From NCBI GenBank assembly GCA_963703855.1, contig CAVPFW010000008.1, forward strand, positions 62,001 to 126,000: a stretch of DNA of 64,000 nucleotides, given 5' to 3'. The DNA is from AP-15 sp963703855 (GTDB lineage: Bacteria > Pseudomonadota > Alphaproteobacteria > ATCC43930 > CGMCC-115725). Numbering within the stretch: position 1 is the first letter of the stretch; every line of letters starts with the position of its first letter. Shown here piece by piece: positions 55,246-63,961 of the stretch. The translations under genes were made by a program, and so were the position numbers. The notes below the pieces were generated by a model, which saw only the letters and a list, made by a program, of their open reading frames with translations, had not been told where the DNA came from and ran no database searches.

Positions 55246-57636
55246 ATGGCCGCTGAGAGTGTAACGAAAGTTGCGTCGGCGCCGCTGTCGCCGCAGCAGC
55301 TCGAGCTGATGGACGCCTGGTGGCGGGCGGCCAACTATCTCTCGGTCGGGCAGATCTATCTGCTCGACAACCCGTTGCTCGAGCGCCCGCTCGAACATGC
55401 CGACCTCAAGCCGCGGCTGCTCGGTCATTGGGGCACCACGCCCGGCCTTAATTTCATCTATGCGCATCTGAACCGCGTGATCAAGGCGCGCGACCTCGAC
55501 GTGATTTATATCTGCGGACCGGGGCATGGCGGACCCGGGATGGTTGCCAACACCTGGCTCGAAGGCACCTACAGCGAGCTCTACCCGAGTGTCTCGCAGA
55601 ATGCCGAGGGCATGCGCCGGCTGTTCCGCCAGTTCAGCTTTCCCGGCGGCATCCCGAGCCATGCCGCACCCGAGACGCCGGGGTCGATCAACGAGGGCGG
55701 CGAGCTCGGCTATTCGCTCTCTCATGCCTATGGCGCGGCGCTCGACAACCCCGGCCTGATCGCCGCCTGCGTGATCGGCGACGGCGAGGCCGAAACCGGG
55801 CCGTTGGCGACTTCATGGCACGGCAACAAGTTCCTCAACCCGGCAACCGACGGCGCGGTGCTGCCGATCCTGCACCTGAACGGCTACAAGATCGCCAACC
55901 CGACGATCCTCGCCCGCATCCCCCGCGGGCAGCTCGAAAGCCTGTTCCTCGGCTACGGCTACAAGCCGCATTTTGTCGAGGGCGACGACCCGGCGACGAT
56001 GCACCAGCTGATGGCGGCGACCCTCGACATCGCGCTGGACGAGATCGCCTCGATCCAGAAGGCAGCCCGCGCCGGCAACGAGATCGTCTGCCCGCAATGG
56101 CCGATGATCATACTACGCAGCCCCAAAGGCTGGACCGGGCCCAAGATCGTCGACGGACTGAAGGTCGAGGGCTCTTGGCGCGCTCACCAGGTGCCGATCG
56201 CGGACATGTCGAAGCCCGAGCACGTCAAGCTGCTCGAAGACTGGATGAGGAGCTACCGCTCGCAGGAATTGTTCGGCCATGACGGCCGGCTGCGCCCCGA
56301 GATCGCGAGGTTGGCCCCGGTGGGCGACCGGCGCATGAGCGCCAACCCGCACGCCAATGGCGGCCTCTTGCGGCATGAGCTGGTGATGCCGGACTTCGCC
56401 GATTACGCGGTCGCGGTCGCCCATCCCGGGCAGACCGACGGCGAGGCGACCCGGGTCATGGGCGTCTTCCTGCGCGACGTCATGAAGAGAAACCGCGACT
56501 TTCGCCTGTTCGGCCCGGATGAGACGGCTTCCAACCGGCTCTCCGCGGTGTTCGAGGTCACCGACCGCGCCTGGGTCGCGCAGACCCTCCCCGAGGACGA
56601 CCATCTGTCGGCCGACGGCCATGTCATGGAGATCCTCAGCGAGCATACCTGCGAGGGCTGGCTCGAAGGCTATCTGTTGACCGGCCGGCACGGCCTGTTC
56701 TCGTGCTATGAAGCCTTCATCCATATCGTCGATTCGATGTTCAACCAGCACGCCAAATGGCTCAAGGCGTCGCGCGAGATCCCGTGGCGGCGGCCGATCT
56801 CGTCGTTGAACTATCTGTTGACCTCGCATGTCTGGCGCCAGGACCACAACGGCTTCAGCCACCAGGACCCCGGCTTTATCGACCATGTCGTCAACAAAAA
56901 GGCCGACATCATCCGGGTCTATCTGCCCCCTGACGCCAACAGCTTGCTGTGGGTCACCGACCACTGCCTGAGGAGCTGGAACCGGATCAACGTCATCGTC
57001 GCCGGCAAGCAGCCCTCGCCGCAATGGCTCGACATCGACGCTGCGGTGAAACATTGCGATGCCGGGATCGGCATCTGGGAATGGGCCAGCAACGACCTCG
57101 GCGCCGAGCCCGATGTGGTGATGGCCTGCGCCGGCGACGTGCCGACCCTCGAAACCCTGGCCGCGGTCGATCTGCTGCGCCGGCATGTCCCCGATCTAAA
57201 GATCCGGGTCGTCAACATCGTCGACCTGATGACCCTCCAGCCGCATGAAGAGCACCCGCATGGACTGACCGACCACGATTTCGATGCGCTGTTCACGACC
57301 GACAAGCCGGTCATCTTCGCCTATCACGGCTACCCGATGCTGATCCACCGGTTGACCTACCGCCGCACCAACCACGCCGAGATCCATGTCCGCGGCTACC
57401 AGGAGGAAGGGACGACGACGACCCCCTTCGACATGGTGGTGCGCAACGACCTCGACCGCTTTCATTTGGTCTCCGACGTGATCGACCGGGTGCCCAAGCT
57501 CGGTTATATGGCCGCCTACGCCAAGCAGGCGATGCGCGACAAGCTGATCGAGCACAGGCAATATATCGCCCGGCACGGCGATGACATGCCCGAGGTCAAG
57601 GAGTGGCGCTGGCCCGCCGCCCCCGCCGACCGCTGA
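55246..57636 (+). CDS. xfp: Xylulose-5-phosphate/fructose-6-phosphate phosphoketolase
   Basis: 796 residues, the full family length. WWRAANYLSVGQIYLLDNPLL, LGHWGTTPGLNFIYAHLNR and YICGPGHGGPG at the N-terminus; TPP-binding GDGEAETGPLATSWHGNKFLNP; SNRLSAVFEVTDR, CEGWLEGYLLTGRHGLFSCYEAFIHIVDSM and SSLNYLLTSHVWRQDHNGFSHQDPG. A C-terminal third domain ends PHGLTDHDFDALFTTDKPVIFAYHGYP. Cleaves xylulose-5-P or fructose-6-P to acetyl phosphate, giving a shunt around lower glycolysis. AAGGAG precedes the ATG. Confidence 0.96.
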   Translation: MAAESVTKVASAPLSPQQLELMDAWWRAANYLSVGQIYLLDNPLLERPLEHADLKPRLLGHWGTTPGLNFIYAHLNRVIKARDLDVIYICGPGHGGPGMVANTWLEGTYSELYPSVSQNAEGMRRLFRQFSFPGGIPSHAAPETPGSINEGGELGYSLSHAYGAALDNPGLIAACVIGDGEAETGPLATSWHGNKFLNPATDGAVLPILHLNGYKIANPTILARIPRGQLESLFLGYGYKPHFVEGDDPATMHQLMAATLDIALDEIASIQKAARAGNEIVCPQWPMIILRSPKGWTGPKIVDGLKVEGSWRAHQVPIADMSKPEHVKLLEDWMRSYRSQELFGHDGRLRPEIARLAPVGDRRMSANPHANGGLLRHELVMPDFADYAVAVAHPGQTDGEATRVMGVFLRDVMKRNRDFRLFGPDETASNRLSAVFEVTDRAWVAQTLPEDDHLSADGHVMEILSEHTCEGWLEGYLLTGRHGLFSCYEAFIHIVDSMFNQHAKWLKASREIPWRRPISSLNYLLTSHVWRQDHNGFSHQDPGFIDHVVNKKADIIRVYLPPDANSLLWVTDHCLRSWNRINVIVAGKQPSPQWLDIDAAVKHCDAGIGIWEWASNDLGAEPDVVMACAGDVPTLETLAAVDLLRRHVPDLKIRVVNIVDLMTLQPHEEHPHGLTDHDFDALFTTDKPVIFAYHGYPMLIHRLTYRRTNHAEIHVRGYQEEGTTTTPFDMVVRNDLDRFHLVSDVIDRVPKLGYMAAYAKQAMRDKLIEHRQYIARHGDDMPEVKEWRWPAAPADR

Positions 57637-57691
57637 AACGCCCGCCGCTCGAGGCAGCTCGACGGTAGAGCCGGCAACGAAAAGGTCTGAT

Positions 57692-58090
57692 ATGCTGACG
57701 ATCCCGCTCGAAAAGCTCGCGTTTATCATCGAGAAGGCACGCGAGTTCGACGCCGAGGTGCCCGCCGACCCGGACGAAACGGGGTCGAACCCCGCCGACG
57801 ACGGCGAGCGTGAGATCCTGCAGGACACGCCCGACAACCCGACCGCCCAAGAGCTGCGGGACGCGCTCGACGGCCTGAACATCGACGAGCGCGAGGAATT
57901 GCTGGCGCTGATGTGGCTCGGCCGCGGCGACTACGACGCCCAGGGCTGGCCCGAGGCGCTGCGCCAGGCGCGCGACGCCGACACCGTGGCCGAGATCCGC
58001 AATCTCCAGCGCACGCCATTGTTGGGCGACTACCTCGAAGAGGGCGCCGACGCCCTCGGCCTATCGCTCGAAGAATTCGACCGGGGTTGA
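57692..58090 (+). CDS. DUF3775 family protein
   Basis: 132 residues, acidic. MLTIPLEKLAFIIEKAREFD, LRDALDGLNIDEREELLALMWLGRGDYD and YLEEGADALGLSLEEFD match DUF3775. AAGG precedes the ATG. The function is not known. It stands alone, 55 bases after xfp. Confidence 0.85.
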   Translation: MLTIPLEKLAFIIEKAREFDAEVPADPDETGSNPADDGEREILQDTPDNPTAQELRDALDGLNIDEREELLALMWLGRGDYDAQGWPEALRQARDADTVAEIRNLQRTPLLGDYLEEGADALGLSLEEFDRG

Positions 58091-58161
58091 CGCGCGGCCG
58101 GCCGCAGCGGCGTCAGCTGGGCGGCGGTTTGCGCGCGGCGTCGGAAACTCGGCGAGAACGG

Positions 58162-59313
58162 ATGACAGGGACAGTCGGGGAAATGGCGCAACGGGCGGCC
58201 ATCCGAGCGGAACCGGAAGAAGCCGACATTGCCGGAATGCCGGCCGGGACCGACCTCGTCGAATGGTATTTCGAGCAGGGCTGGACCGACGGGCTGCCGG
58301 TCGTGCCGCCGACGCGCGGCCGGGTCGACGAGTTCGTCGCGGCTCTCGGCGGCGAGCCCAACCTCGTCGAGTGCAAGGTGCCGCCGCGCCACGGCAGCCT
58401 GACCCGCGAAGTATTGGCGATCAACATGGTGATGGCCGGGTGCAAGCCCGAATACGCGCCGACGGTGCGCGCGGCGATGCTGGCCTTGACGGCCACGGCG
58501 TTCAACCTGAACGGGGTGCAGGCGACGACCCACATGGCGGCACCCTTGCTGATCGTCAACGGTCCGGTCGCGCGCGCGATCGGCATGAACGGCGACTGCA
58601 ACGCCTTCGGCTCGGGCAACCGCGCCAATGCGACGATCGGGCGGGCGTTGCGCCTGGTCCTGCTCAACGTCGGCGGCGGCCGGCCCGGTGATCTCGACAA
58701 GAGCACCTTGGGCCACCCCGGCAAATACACCTATTGCGTCGCCGAGAACGAGGCGGCGAGCCCGTGGGCGCCCTACCATGTCGAAAAGGGTTTCAGCCCC
58801 GACGATTCGACGGTGTTCGTCTTGGCCGCCGAGCCGCCGCACAGCGTCACCAACCATGTCGCCAACGACCCGGAGGGCATCCTCGACAGCATCTGTTCGG
58901 CGATGAGCACGATCGCCAACAACAATGCGGTGTCATCAGGCCATTGCGCGGTGATCATCGGGCCGGAGCATGCCCGCACCATCGCCGGCCGGGGCTGGAC
59001 CCGCCACGATGTGCGCAGCTACCTGCATATGAACGCCCACAATCTCTTTTCCGAGCTGACCTTCAACGAGCGCTACGGCAAGATCTACAACCGCAATCTG
59101 CCGAAATGGTACAAGCGCGATCAGGGCTCGCGCATCCCGGTGGTGCCCGGCCCCGACCACATCCACCTCTTTGTCGTCGGCGGCGCGGCCGGCCGGTTTT
59201 CCGCCTTCATTCCCGGCTGGGGCCACATGTCGTCCCCGGTGTTGCGCAGCATCGAAAGCGACGCCCGGCCGGAACGGCAGCCGATCTGCGTCGACGGCAC
59301 CTGCTATCTGTGA
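58162..59313 (+). CDS. Conserved protein with C-terminal CxxxxC motif, partner of the UGSC selenoprotein
   Basis: 383 residues from ATG 58162 (ATG 58183 also possible). Residues near the N-terminus are VEWYFEQGWTDGLPVVPPT, followed by LTREVLAINMVMAGCKPEYAPTVRAAMLAL, GPVARAIGMNGDCNAFGSGNRANATIGRALRL and HSVTNHVANDPEGILDSICSAMSTIANNN. The chain ends PICVDGTCYL, a Cys pair suited to redox exchange. I know no assigned activity. It precedes the selenoprotein gene by 108 bases that hold a repeat element. The Cys-terminal tail and the Sec/Cys cluster of the next protein suggest a shared thiol/selenol redox task. Confidence 0.8.
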   Translation: MTGTVGEMAQRAAIRAEPEEADIAGMPAGTDLVEWYFEQGWTDGLPVVPPTRGRVDEFVAALGGEPNLVECKVPPRHGSLTREVLAINMVMAGCKPEYAPTVRAAMLALTATAFNLNGVQATTHMAAPLLIVNGPVARAIGMNGDCNAFGSGNRANATIGRALRLVLLNVGGGRPGDLDKSTLGHPGKYTYCVAENEAASPWAPYHVEKGFSPDDSTVFVLAAEPPHSVTNHVANDPEGILDSICSAMSTIANNNAVSSGHCAVIIGPEHARTIAGRGWTRHDVRSYLHMNAHNLFSELTFNERYGKIYNRNLPKWYKRDQGSRIPVVPGPDHIHLFVVGGAAGRFSAFIPGWGHMSSPVLRSIESDARPERQPICVDGTCYL

Positions 59314-59319
59314 GAAAGG

Positions 59320-59394
59320 GCCCCTCACCTACCCCACTCCCCGCAGGCGGGGAGCGGGAGAGACCCGGCGCGGAGCGATGGGAGGGTGAGGGGC
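59320..59394. repeat. Intergenic long inverted repeat (CCCCTCACC/GGTGAGGGG type)
   Basis: CCCCTCACC (from 59321) and GGTGAGGGG (59385-59393) close an imperfect hairpin that has an inner ACTCCCCGC-AGGCGGGGAG stem. This matches the widespread proteobacterial CCCCTCACCC...GGGTGAGGGG interspersed element. It sits between the two genes of the selenoprotein operon and could attenuate or stabilise the message. Confidence 0.65.
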
Positions 59395-59421
59395 GGAGGT
59401 CGCATTCAGGAGGAGCAGAGG

Positions 59422-59961
59422 ATGAGCAACGATGCCGGACCCATGGTGTTCGATCCGCGCGGCGTGGTCGAGACCGAGCCGCTGGCGCTCGCTGCCCGCG
59501 CGGCCGATCTCAACGGGTTGCGCCTGGGCGTGCTCGACAACACCAAATGGAACGCCAACCGCCTGCTGCGCAAGACCGCGGCAAGGCTCGGCGAACAGTT
59601 CTCGTTTGTCGCCGTCAACTGTTACCGCAAGGAGAGCTTTTCGAAGGATGCCGACCCGGCGCTGATCGCGCAGATCGCCGCCGAAAACGACCTGGTGCTG
59701 ACCGCGATCGGCGACTGAGGGTCGTGCACCTCGTGCTGTACGCATGACGGCGTTCGCCTCGAAGCCCTCGGCCGCCCGACGGCGGTCATCGTCACCACCG
59801 AATTCCTGCACGAAGCCCGGATGCAGCGCGACGCGCTCGGCATGCGCGATCTCGCCCCGGTCGTGATCGATCACCCGCTCAGCACCCTGACCGACGCCGA
59901 GATCGACCGCCGAGCCGAGCAGGCTGCCGGCCAATGCATCGCGACCTGGCTCGGAGTATAG
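59422..59961 (+). CDS. UGSC-family selenoprotein (Sec at codon 99, in-frame UGA)
   Basis: The frame from ATG 59422 (AGGAGGAGCAGAGG upstream) meets TGA at 59716-59718 and then continues open to TAG at 59959-59961, 179 codons in all. The TGA lies in TGA-GGG-TCG-TGC, that is U-G-S-C, the defining motif of the UGSC selenoprotein family, followed by T-S-C-C-T. The post-TGA part has normal protein composition (TAVIVTTEFLHEARMQRDALG, VVIDHPLSTLTDAEIDRRAEQA). N-terminal features include VLDNTKWNANRLL. A hairpin starting 2 bases after the TGA resembles a bacterial SECIS. Standard calling would stop at 59718. The thioredoxin-like or redox role is inferred from the Sec/Cys cluster. The selA, selB, selC and selD genes are not in the window. 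Confidence 0.88.
59716..59748 (+). promoter_or_regulatory. Candidate bacterial SECIS element
   Basis: After the UGA, GTCGTGC (59721-59727) pairs with GCATGAC (59742-59748), seven base pairs including one G-U, around a 14-base loop with G33-U34 (59733-59734) about 15 bases from the UGA. This fits the size and placement of known bacterial SECIS hairpins, whose apical loop holds a G/U recognised by SelB. Confidence 0.6.
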
Positions 59962-59994
59962 CCCGGAACGCCGGCCGGCTTGCCTTGGCCCGGA

Positions 59995-60687
59995 TCATGC
60001 CCGAGCCGCACCCGCAGCCTGTCGATCGGCCGCATTTTCCGAGCGCCGACGCGCGAAAGCGGCCGTCCATGTCAGAAGGCCAGCCACGGTCCCGATGCCG
60101 AGCACCGGCTCGATCACGAGCGCGACAGCGGGCGGCAGCAAGAAGGCGGCGGCAATGCCGAATATCGCCTCCAGCAGGGCGGCGCTGCCCCAGACGATCG
60201 TCAGCCGCCGCATCGCGCGGCCGAAGCCGGGATTTTCCAACCGCGCGGTCCATGCTGCCGCTTTGGCTGCGTCGCCGCCGGCGTTGAACTGGCGGCTGAC
60301 GTAGAACATCAGCGGCCGGGGCCGCCCTAGCGACAGCAGGCACGCGATCCCGAATACGCCGAAGCCGGGCGCCGCCTTCAGCACGGCAAAGCGCGGGTCG
60401 TCGATCAGCAGCGCAACGGCGATGCCGCCCATGATGGTCGCGAGCACCGCCATCCCGACGAAGTCCGGGCGGCGGTGGCGGATCCAGGAGATGACGATCG
60501 ATGCGGCCGGAAATAGCGCCGCCGCAGCCAGGGCATGAACCAGCGGCACATGCCAGATGCCCTCCATCGCCCGCAAGGCGATCCAAGGCAGGGCCACATC
60601 GACGGCGAGGGTACGCAGCGATCGCACGGAGAACACTGCCGTCGACCCGACGGATGGGGCAGGTGGGCTCGCGGCGCGCTCGATCAT
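59995..60687 (-). CDS. VC0807-like hypothetical membrane protein
   Basis: 230 residues with about five or six hydrophobic helices (LVHALAAAALFPAASIVISW; FVGMAVLATIMGGIAVALLI; FGVFGIACLLSLG; IVWGSAALLEAIFGIAAAFLL; VLGIGTVAGLLTW). The segment RPLMFYVSRQF recalls the VC0807 family. Divergent from the TetR gene and probably its target, because a palindrome lies between them. Confidence 0.72.
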   Translation of the reverse strand: MIERAASPPAPSVGSTAVFSVRSLRTLAVDVALPWIALRAMEGIWHVPLVHALAAAALFPAASIVISWIRHRRPDFVGMAVLATIMGGIAVALLIDDPRFAVLKAAPGFGVFGIACLLSLGRPRPLMFYVSRQFNAGGDAAKAAAWTARLENPGFGRAMRRLTIVWGSAALLEAIFGIAAAFLLPPAVALVIEPVLGIGTVAGLLTWTAAFARRRSENAADRQAAGAARA

Positions 60688-60783
60688 TTCTCATCCCCCG
60701 CAGGACGGCGAATACCGAGCCGGCCATCGCCTCGGTATTGATGCTCCGACCGCGTTGGTGCCGGACAGCAGCCGACGTTATTT

Positions 60784-60799
60784 GGTACTGAATGGTACC
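60784..60799. promoter_or_regulatory. Palindromic operator candidate between the TetR gene and the membrane-protein gene
   Basis: GGTAC-TGAATG-GTACC (60784-60799), 5-bp arms, about 75 bases before the TetR start, in the 185-base divergent gap. TetR-family regulators typically bind such palindromes in the intergenic region of their divergent target. Confidence 0.5.
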
Positions 60800-60872
60800 G
60801 ACGTCAAGATATTTCTCGGTCGCCATAGCGCCGCCGGACGCTCTTGACCGGCTTTGTGATAGAGCAGGCGCC

Positions 60873-61547
60873 ATGAACCGATCGACCGTCGCCCAGGAAA
60901 CCACCGCAGACCGCGGCACGCAGACCGCCGAGCGTGCCCACGACCCGGTGCGCTCGCGGATTATCGAGGCGACGTTCGAGTTGTTGACGGAGCGCGGCTA
61001 TGCGGGTGCCGGCACGCGCGAGATCGCGCGACGCGCCCGGGTCTCGAAACGCGAGCTTTATGCCCTTTTCGGCAGCAAGCAGGGCATTCTGTCCGCGATG
61101 ATTGCTCGGCGCAGCGCGCGCATGCGGCTGCCGCTGGCCCCAGCGGATGTCGCGGATCGCAACGCTCTGGCCGACACCTTGGCCGGCTTTGGCGCCGCTT
61201 TGATGCGGGAAGCTTGCCGCCCTGCCGTCATGGCGTTGTTTCGTCTGGCAATCATCGAGGCCGAGCGTTCTCCGGATGTGGCGCGCGCGCTGGACGAAGA
61301 AGGGCGTCAGGCCACCCGCGCCGCGCTCGCCGCATTCCTCGGCCGTGCTCGCTCTCTCGGACTGATCACCGGCGCCGAGCCCCCGACGATGGCGACCCAG
61401 TTTCTGGCGCTGCTCTGGGAGGACCTGCCGGTGAGCCTGCTGATGGGTCGGAGGGAACCGCCGGCGACAGTAGAAATCGAGCGGCGCGCGCGGGCGGCGG
61501 CAACAACGCTGCTCGCGCTCTATCCGGGGGGCCCGGCCACAGCCTGA
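60873..61547 (+). CDS. TetR/AcrR family transcriptional regulator
   Basis: 224 residues from ATG 60873. N-terminal TetR DNA-binding domain: RSRIIEATFELLTERGYAGAGTREIARRARVSKRELYALFGSKQGILSAMI, a standard helix-turn-helix with the YALFGSK recognition-helix end. The C-terminal ligand domain is all-helical and typical of AcrR-type (ACRPAVMALFRLAIIEAERSPDVARAL). It probably controls the divergent membrane protein. Its stop is 8 bases from the end of ltaE, with which it converges. Confidence 0.9.
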   Translation: MNRSTVAQETTADRGTQTAERAHDPVRSRIIEATFELLTERGYAGAGTREIARRARVSKRELYALFGSKQGILSAMIARRSARMRLPLAPADVADRNALADTLAGFGAALMREACRPAVMALFRLAIIEAERSPDVARALDEEGRQATRAALAAFLGRARSLGLITGAEPPTMATQFLALLWEDLPVSLLMGRREPPATVEIERRARAAATTLLALYPGGPATA

Positions 61548-61554
61548 AACGCTC

Positions 61555-62592
61555 TCAGCGCCGCTCGATCGCCTCGGCGAGCAAATCGGCGGCGCGACGG
61601 CATTCATCGCGGCTGACGTCGAGGTGGGTCACGGCGCGCACGGTGCGCGCGGCAAAGGCCGAGACCAATACCCCTATCTCTGCGCCGCGGGCGACGATCG
61701 CCGCCGCGTCGGGGGCACCCCTCGCCATATGAAAGATCACGATGTTGCTCTGAACGGTGGCGAGATCGAGCTCGACGCCGCGCAATCCGGCGAGCCGCTC
61801 GGCGAGCAGCCGGGCATTGGCATGATCCTCGGCAAGCCGGTCGAGATTGTGGTCGAGCGCCCACAGCCCGGCGGCGGCGAGGATGCCGGCCTGGCGCATC
61901 GCCCCGCCGAACATGCGCCGCGCGCGGTGGGCTCGGGCGATGTCCGCGCGATCGCCCACGATGACGCTGCCGACCGGGCAGCCGAGTCCTTTCGACAGCG
62001 CCACCGAGACCAGATCGAAGGGTGCTGCCAGTTCGGCGAGGCTCCGCCCGCAAGCTGCCGAGGCGTTGAACAGCCTCGCGCCGTCGAGATAGCTGCGCAG
62101 GCCGAGCTCTCGGGCCGCCTCGCAGATTGCGGCGGCGTCGCCCTGCGGGAACACCACCCCGCCGCCTCGGTTGTGGGTATTCTCGATCGCCACCAATGTG
62201 GTCGGCGGGAAGACGACATGCCCCGGCGGCTTGCAGGCCGCGCGCAGATCCGCGGCGGTGAACAGGCCGTCCTTGCCGACCGGGGCGAACTGAACCCCGG
62301 AATTCGCCGCCCCGGCCCCGGATTCGTGCCATACGATATGCGCCTCGTGGCCGAGCACTACCTCATCCCCCGGCCGGGTCAGCACCTTGAGGCCGATCTG
62401 GTTCGCCATCGTCCCGCTCGGCACGAACAGCGCCGCTTCCTTCCCCAGCAATTCGGCGATCCGCTGCTGAAGCTTGTTGACCGAGGGGTCCTCGCCATAC
62501 TGGTCGTCGCCGACCGGCGCCGCCGCCATCGCTTGGCGCATCCCGGCCGAAGGGCGGGTCACCGTGTCCGAACGAAGGTCGATCCGTTCCAT
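61555..62592 (-). CDS. ltaE: Low-specificity L-threonine aldolase
   Basis: 345 residues from ATG 62592 (GGAG upstream). PLP fold-type I enzyme: IDLRSDTVTRPSAGMRQAMAAAPVGDDQYGEDPSVNKLQQRIAELLGKE, PSGTMANQIG, HEAHIVWHESGAGA, ENTHNRGGG, YLDGARLFNAS (PLP ring Asp) and the PLP lysine in VSVALSKGLGCPVGS. Splits threonine to glycine and acetaldehyde. Convergent with the TetR gene. Confidence 0.95.
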   Translation of the reverse strand: MERIDLRSDTVTRPSAGMRQAMAAAPVGDDQYGEDPSVNKLQQRIAELLGKEAALFVPSGTMANQIGLKVLTRPGDEVVLGHEAHIVWHESGAGAANSGVQFAPVGKDGLFTAADLRAACKPPGHVVFPPTTLVAIENTHNRGGGVVFPQGDAAAICEAARELGLRSYLDGARLFNASAACGRSLAELAAPFDLVSVALSKGLGCPVGSVIVGDRADIARAHRARRMFGGAMRQAGILAAAGLWALDHNLDRLAEDHANARLLAERLAGLRGVELDLATVQSNIVIFHMARGAPDAAAIVARGAEIGVLVSAFAARTVRAVTHLDVSRDECRRAADLLAEAIERR

Positions 62593-62774
62593 CAGCCAGC
62601 TCCGAGTAAAGATCTGTTCAGGTGCACACCCCGACAACCTTGCGTGTCTACACCGGCCGCGCCGACGACGAGCCCCGTGAGCCTGGCGATCGCGGCGATC
62701 GCAACGGGGGCCGCGCCTGAACCCGCTCGGCCGGGATAATCCGTCGCTTGGACCGCAGGCGGTGCCGCGCTCGG

Positions 62775-63086
62775 CTATTTCAGCCTGTCGGCGGCCTGTG
62801 CGATGCCGGCATTGGCGCAGGCCTCGTCCTTGTCGGCGCCGGGCGAGCCGCTGACGCCGATCGCCCCGACCACTTCGGTGCCGGCCTTGATCGGCACGCC
62901 GCCGCCGAGCGCGATGGTGCCGGCGGTGTCCTTCAGCCCGGCGATCGCCGGCTCGCTCAGCACGCGATGCGCCCATTGCCCCGAGGGCTGCTTGAAGGTC
63001 ACCGAGGTAAACGCCTTGCGCCGGCTGGTGACGATCGTGTGCGGGCCCGCTCCGTCGTCGCGAAAGGCGATCTTGACCAGCCCGTC
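62775..63086 (-). pseudogene. GlcG/HbpS (DUF336) family fragment, N-terminus missing
   Basis: The frame reads DGLVKIAFRDDGAGPHTIVTSRRKAFTSVTFKQPSGQWAHRVLSEP and ends GGGVPIKAGTEVVGAIGVSGSPGADKDEACANAGIAQAADRLK, the C-terminal two thirds of a heme-binding GlcG-like protein. Upstream, the frame stays open but loses homology at about 63086 and has no start codon before the divergent isomerase gene; the first NTG is GTG 63002. So about 50-60 N-terminal residues, and any signal peptide, are gone. Probably a truncated remnant; the maiA gene now stands where the missing part would lie. Confidence 0.6.
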
Positions 63087-63229
63087 GCGACGCGGCCAAA
63101 CGAGCGAACGGCATTTCCCAATCCTCGCGGGCTGGCGACTGCCGGCGCGATGAGCTCCCGCGTTGTCGATGACTTGCGAGGCAGCGCGGCTGCAGCCGGG
63201 ATCAACAAGACGAAACGAGGGACCTTGCG

Positions 63230-63868
63230 ATGAAGCTCTACACCTATTATCGCTCGCAAGCGAGCTTCCGCGTGCGCATCGCCCTCAACCTCAAGGGGTT
63301 GCGGCGCGAGGACGCCTTTCTTCATCTCGAACGGGGCGATCAGTTCGCCGCCGAATATCGCGCGCTCAACCCGCAGATGATGGTGCCGACCCTGATCGAC
63401 GAGGGGGCCCCGCTGTTCCAATCATTGGCCATCCTCGAATATCTCGAGGAACGGCATCCGCAGCCGCCATTGCTGCCGGCCGAGCCTGAAGCGCGGGCCT
63501 GGGTGCGCGGGCTGGCGCTGATCAACGCCGCGGATTCGCACCCGCTGATCGTGCCCCGGGTTCGCCACTACCTGACCGACGTGCTGCACCTCAGCGACGC
63601 GCAGAGGCTGCAATGGATCCGGCACTGGCTGGGTTTGGGCCTCGAGGCGATCGAGGCCCTGCTGGCCCGGCATCCGCGCAGCGGGGATTTCTGCCACGGC
63701 GAGCGGCCGACCATCGCCGATATATGCCTGGTGACCCAGGTGACGCCGGCGAAGAATTTCGACTGCCCGCTCGACCCCTACCCGCGGATAATGCGGGTCT
63801 ACGATAGCTGCATGGCGATGCCGGCCTTTGCCGACGCCCATCCCTCACAGCAGCCCGACGCGGAATGA
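63230..63868 (+). CDS. maiA: Maleylacetoacetate isomerase (zeta-class GST)
   Basis: 212 residues. N-terminal thioredoxin-like part MKLYTYYRSQASFRVRIALNLKGL with the catalytic SQASFRVR loop (Ser next to Arg), QMMVPTLIDEGAPLFQSLAILEYLEE, and the helical C-terminal domain (RPTIADICLVTQV). Zeta-class enzymes isomerise maleylacetoacetate in tyrosine and homogentisate breakdown, using glutathione. The hmgA and fahA partners are not in the window. Confidence 0.92.
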   Translation: MKLYTYYRSQASFRVRIALNLKGLRREDAFLHLERGDQFAAEYRALNPQMMVPTLIDEGAPLFQSLAILEYLEERHPQPPLLPAEPEARAWVRGLALINAADSHPLIVPRVRHYLTDVLHLSDAQRLQWIRHWLGLGLEAIEALLARHPRSGDFCHGERPTIADICLVTQVTPAKNFDCPLDPYPRIMRVYDSCMAMPAFADAHPSQQPDAE

Positions 63869-63961
63869 GGCCGGTGGTCCCGGTGCTCAACCAGTGTGTA
63901 GACGTGCTGTTAACGATCAGGCAAGATCGGCGGCAGGGGATTCCGTCAGTGGTACGCTCGA

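Noticed and set aside
59422..59718. Short 98-codon protein ending at TGA 59718
   Set aside because: The TGA sits in a U-G-S-C motif with a SECIS-like hairpin, and coding-like sequence continues to 59961, so it is taken as selenocysteine rather than stop.
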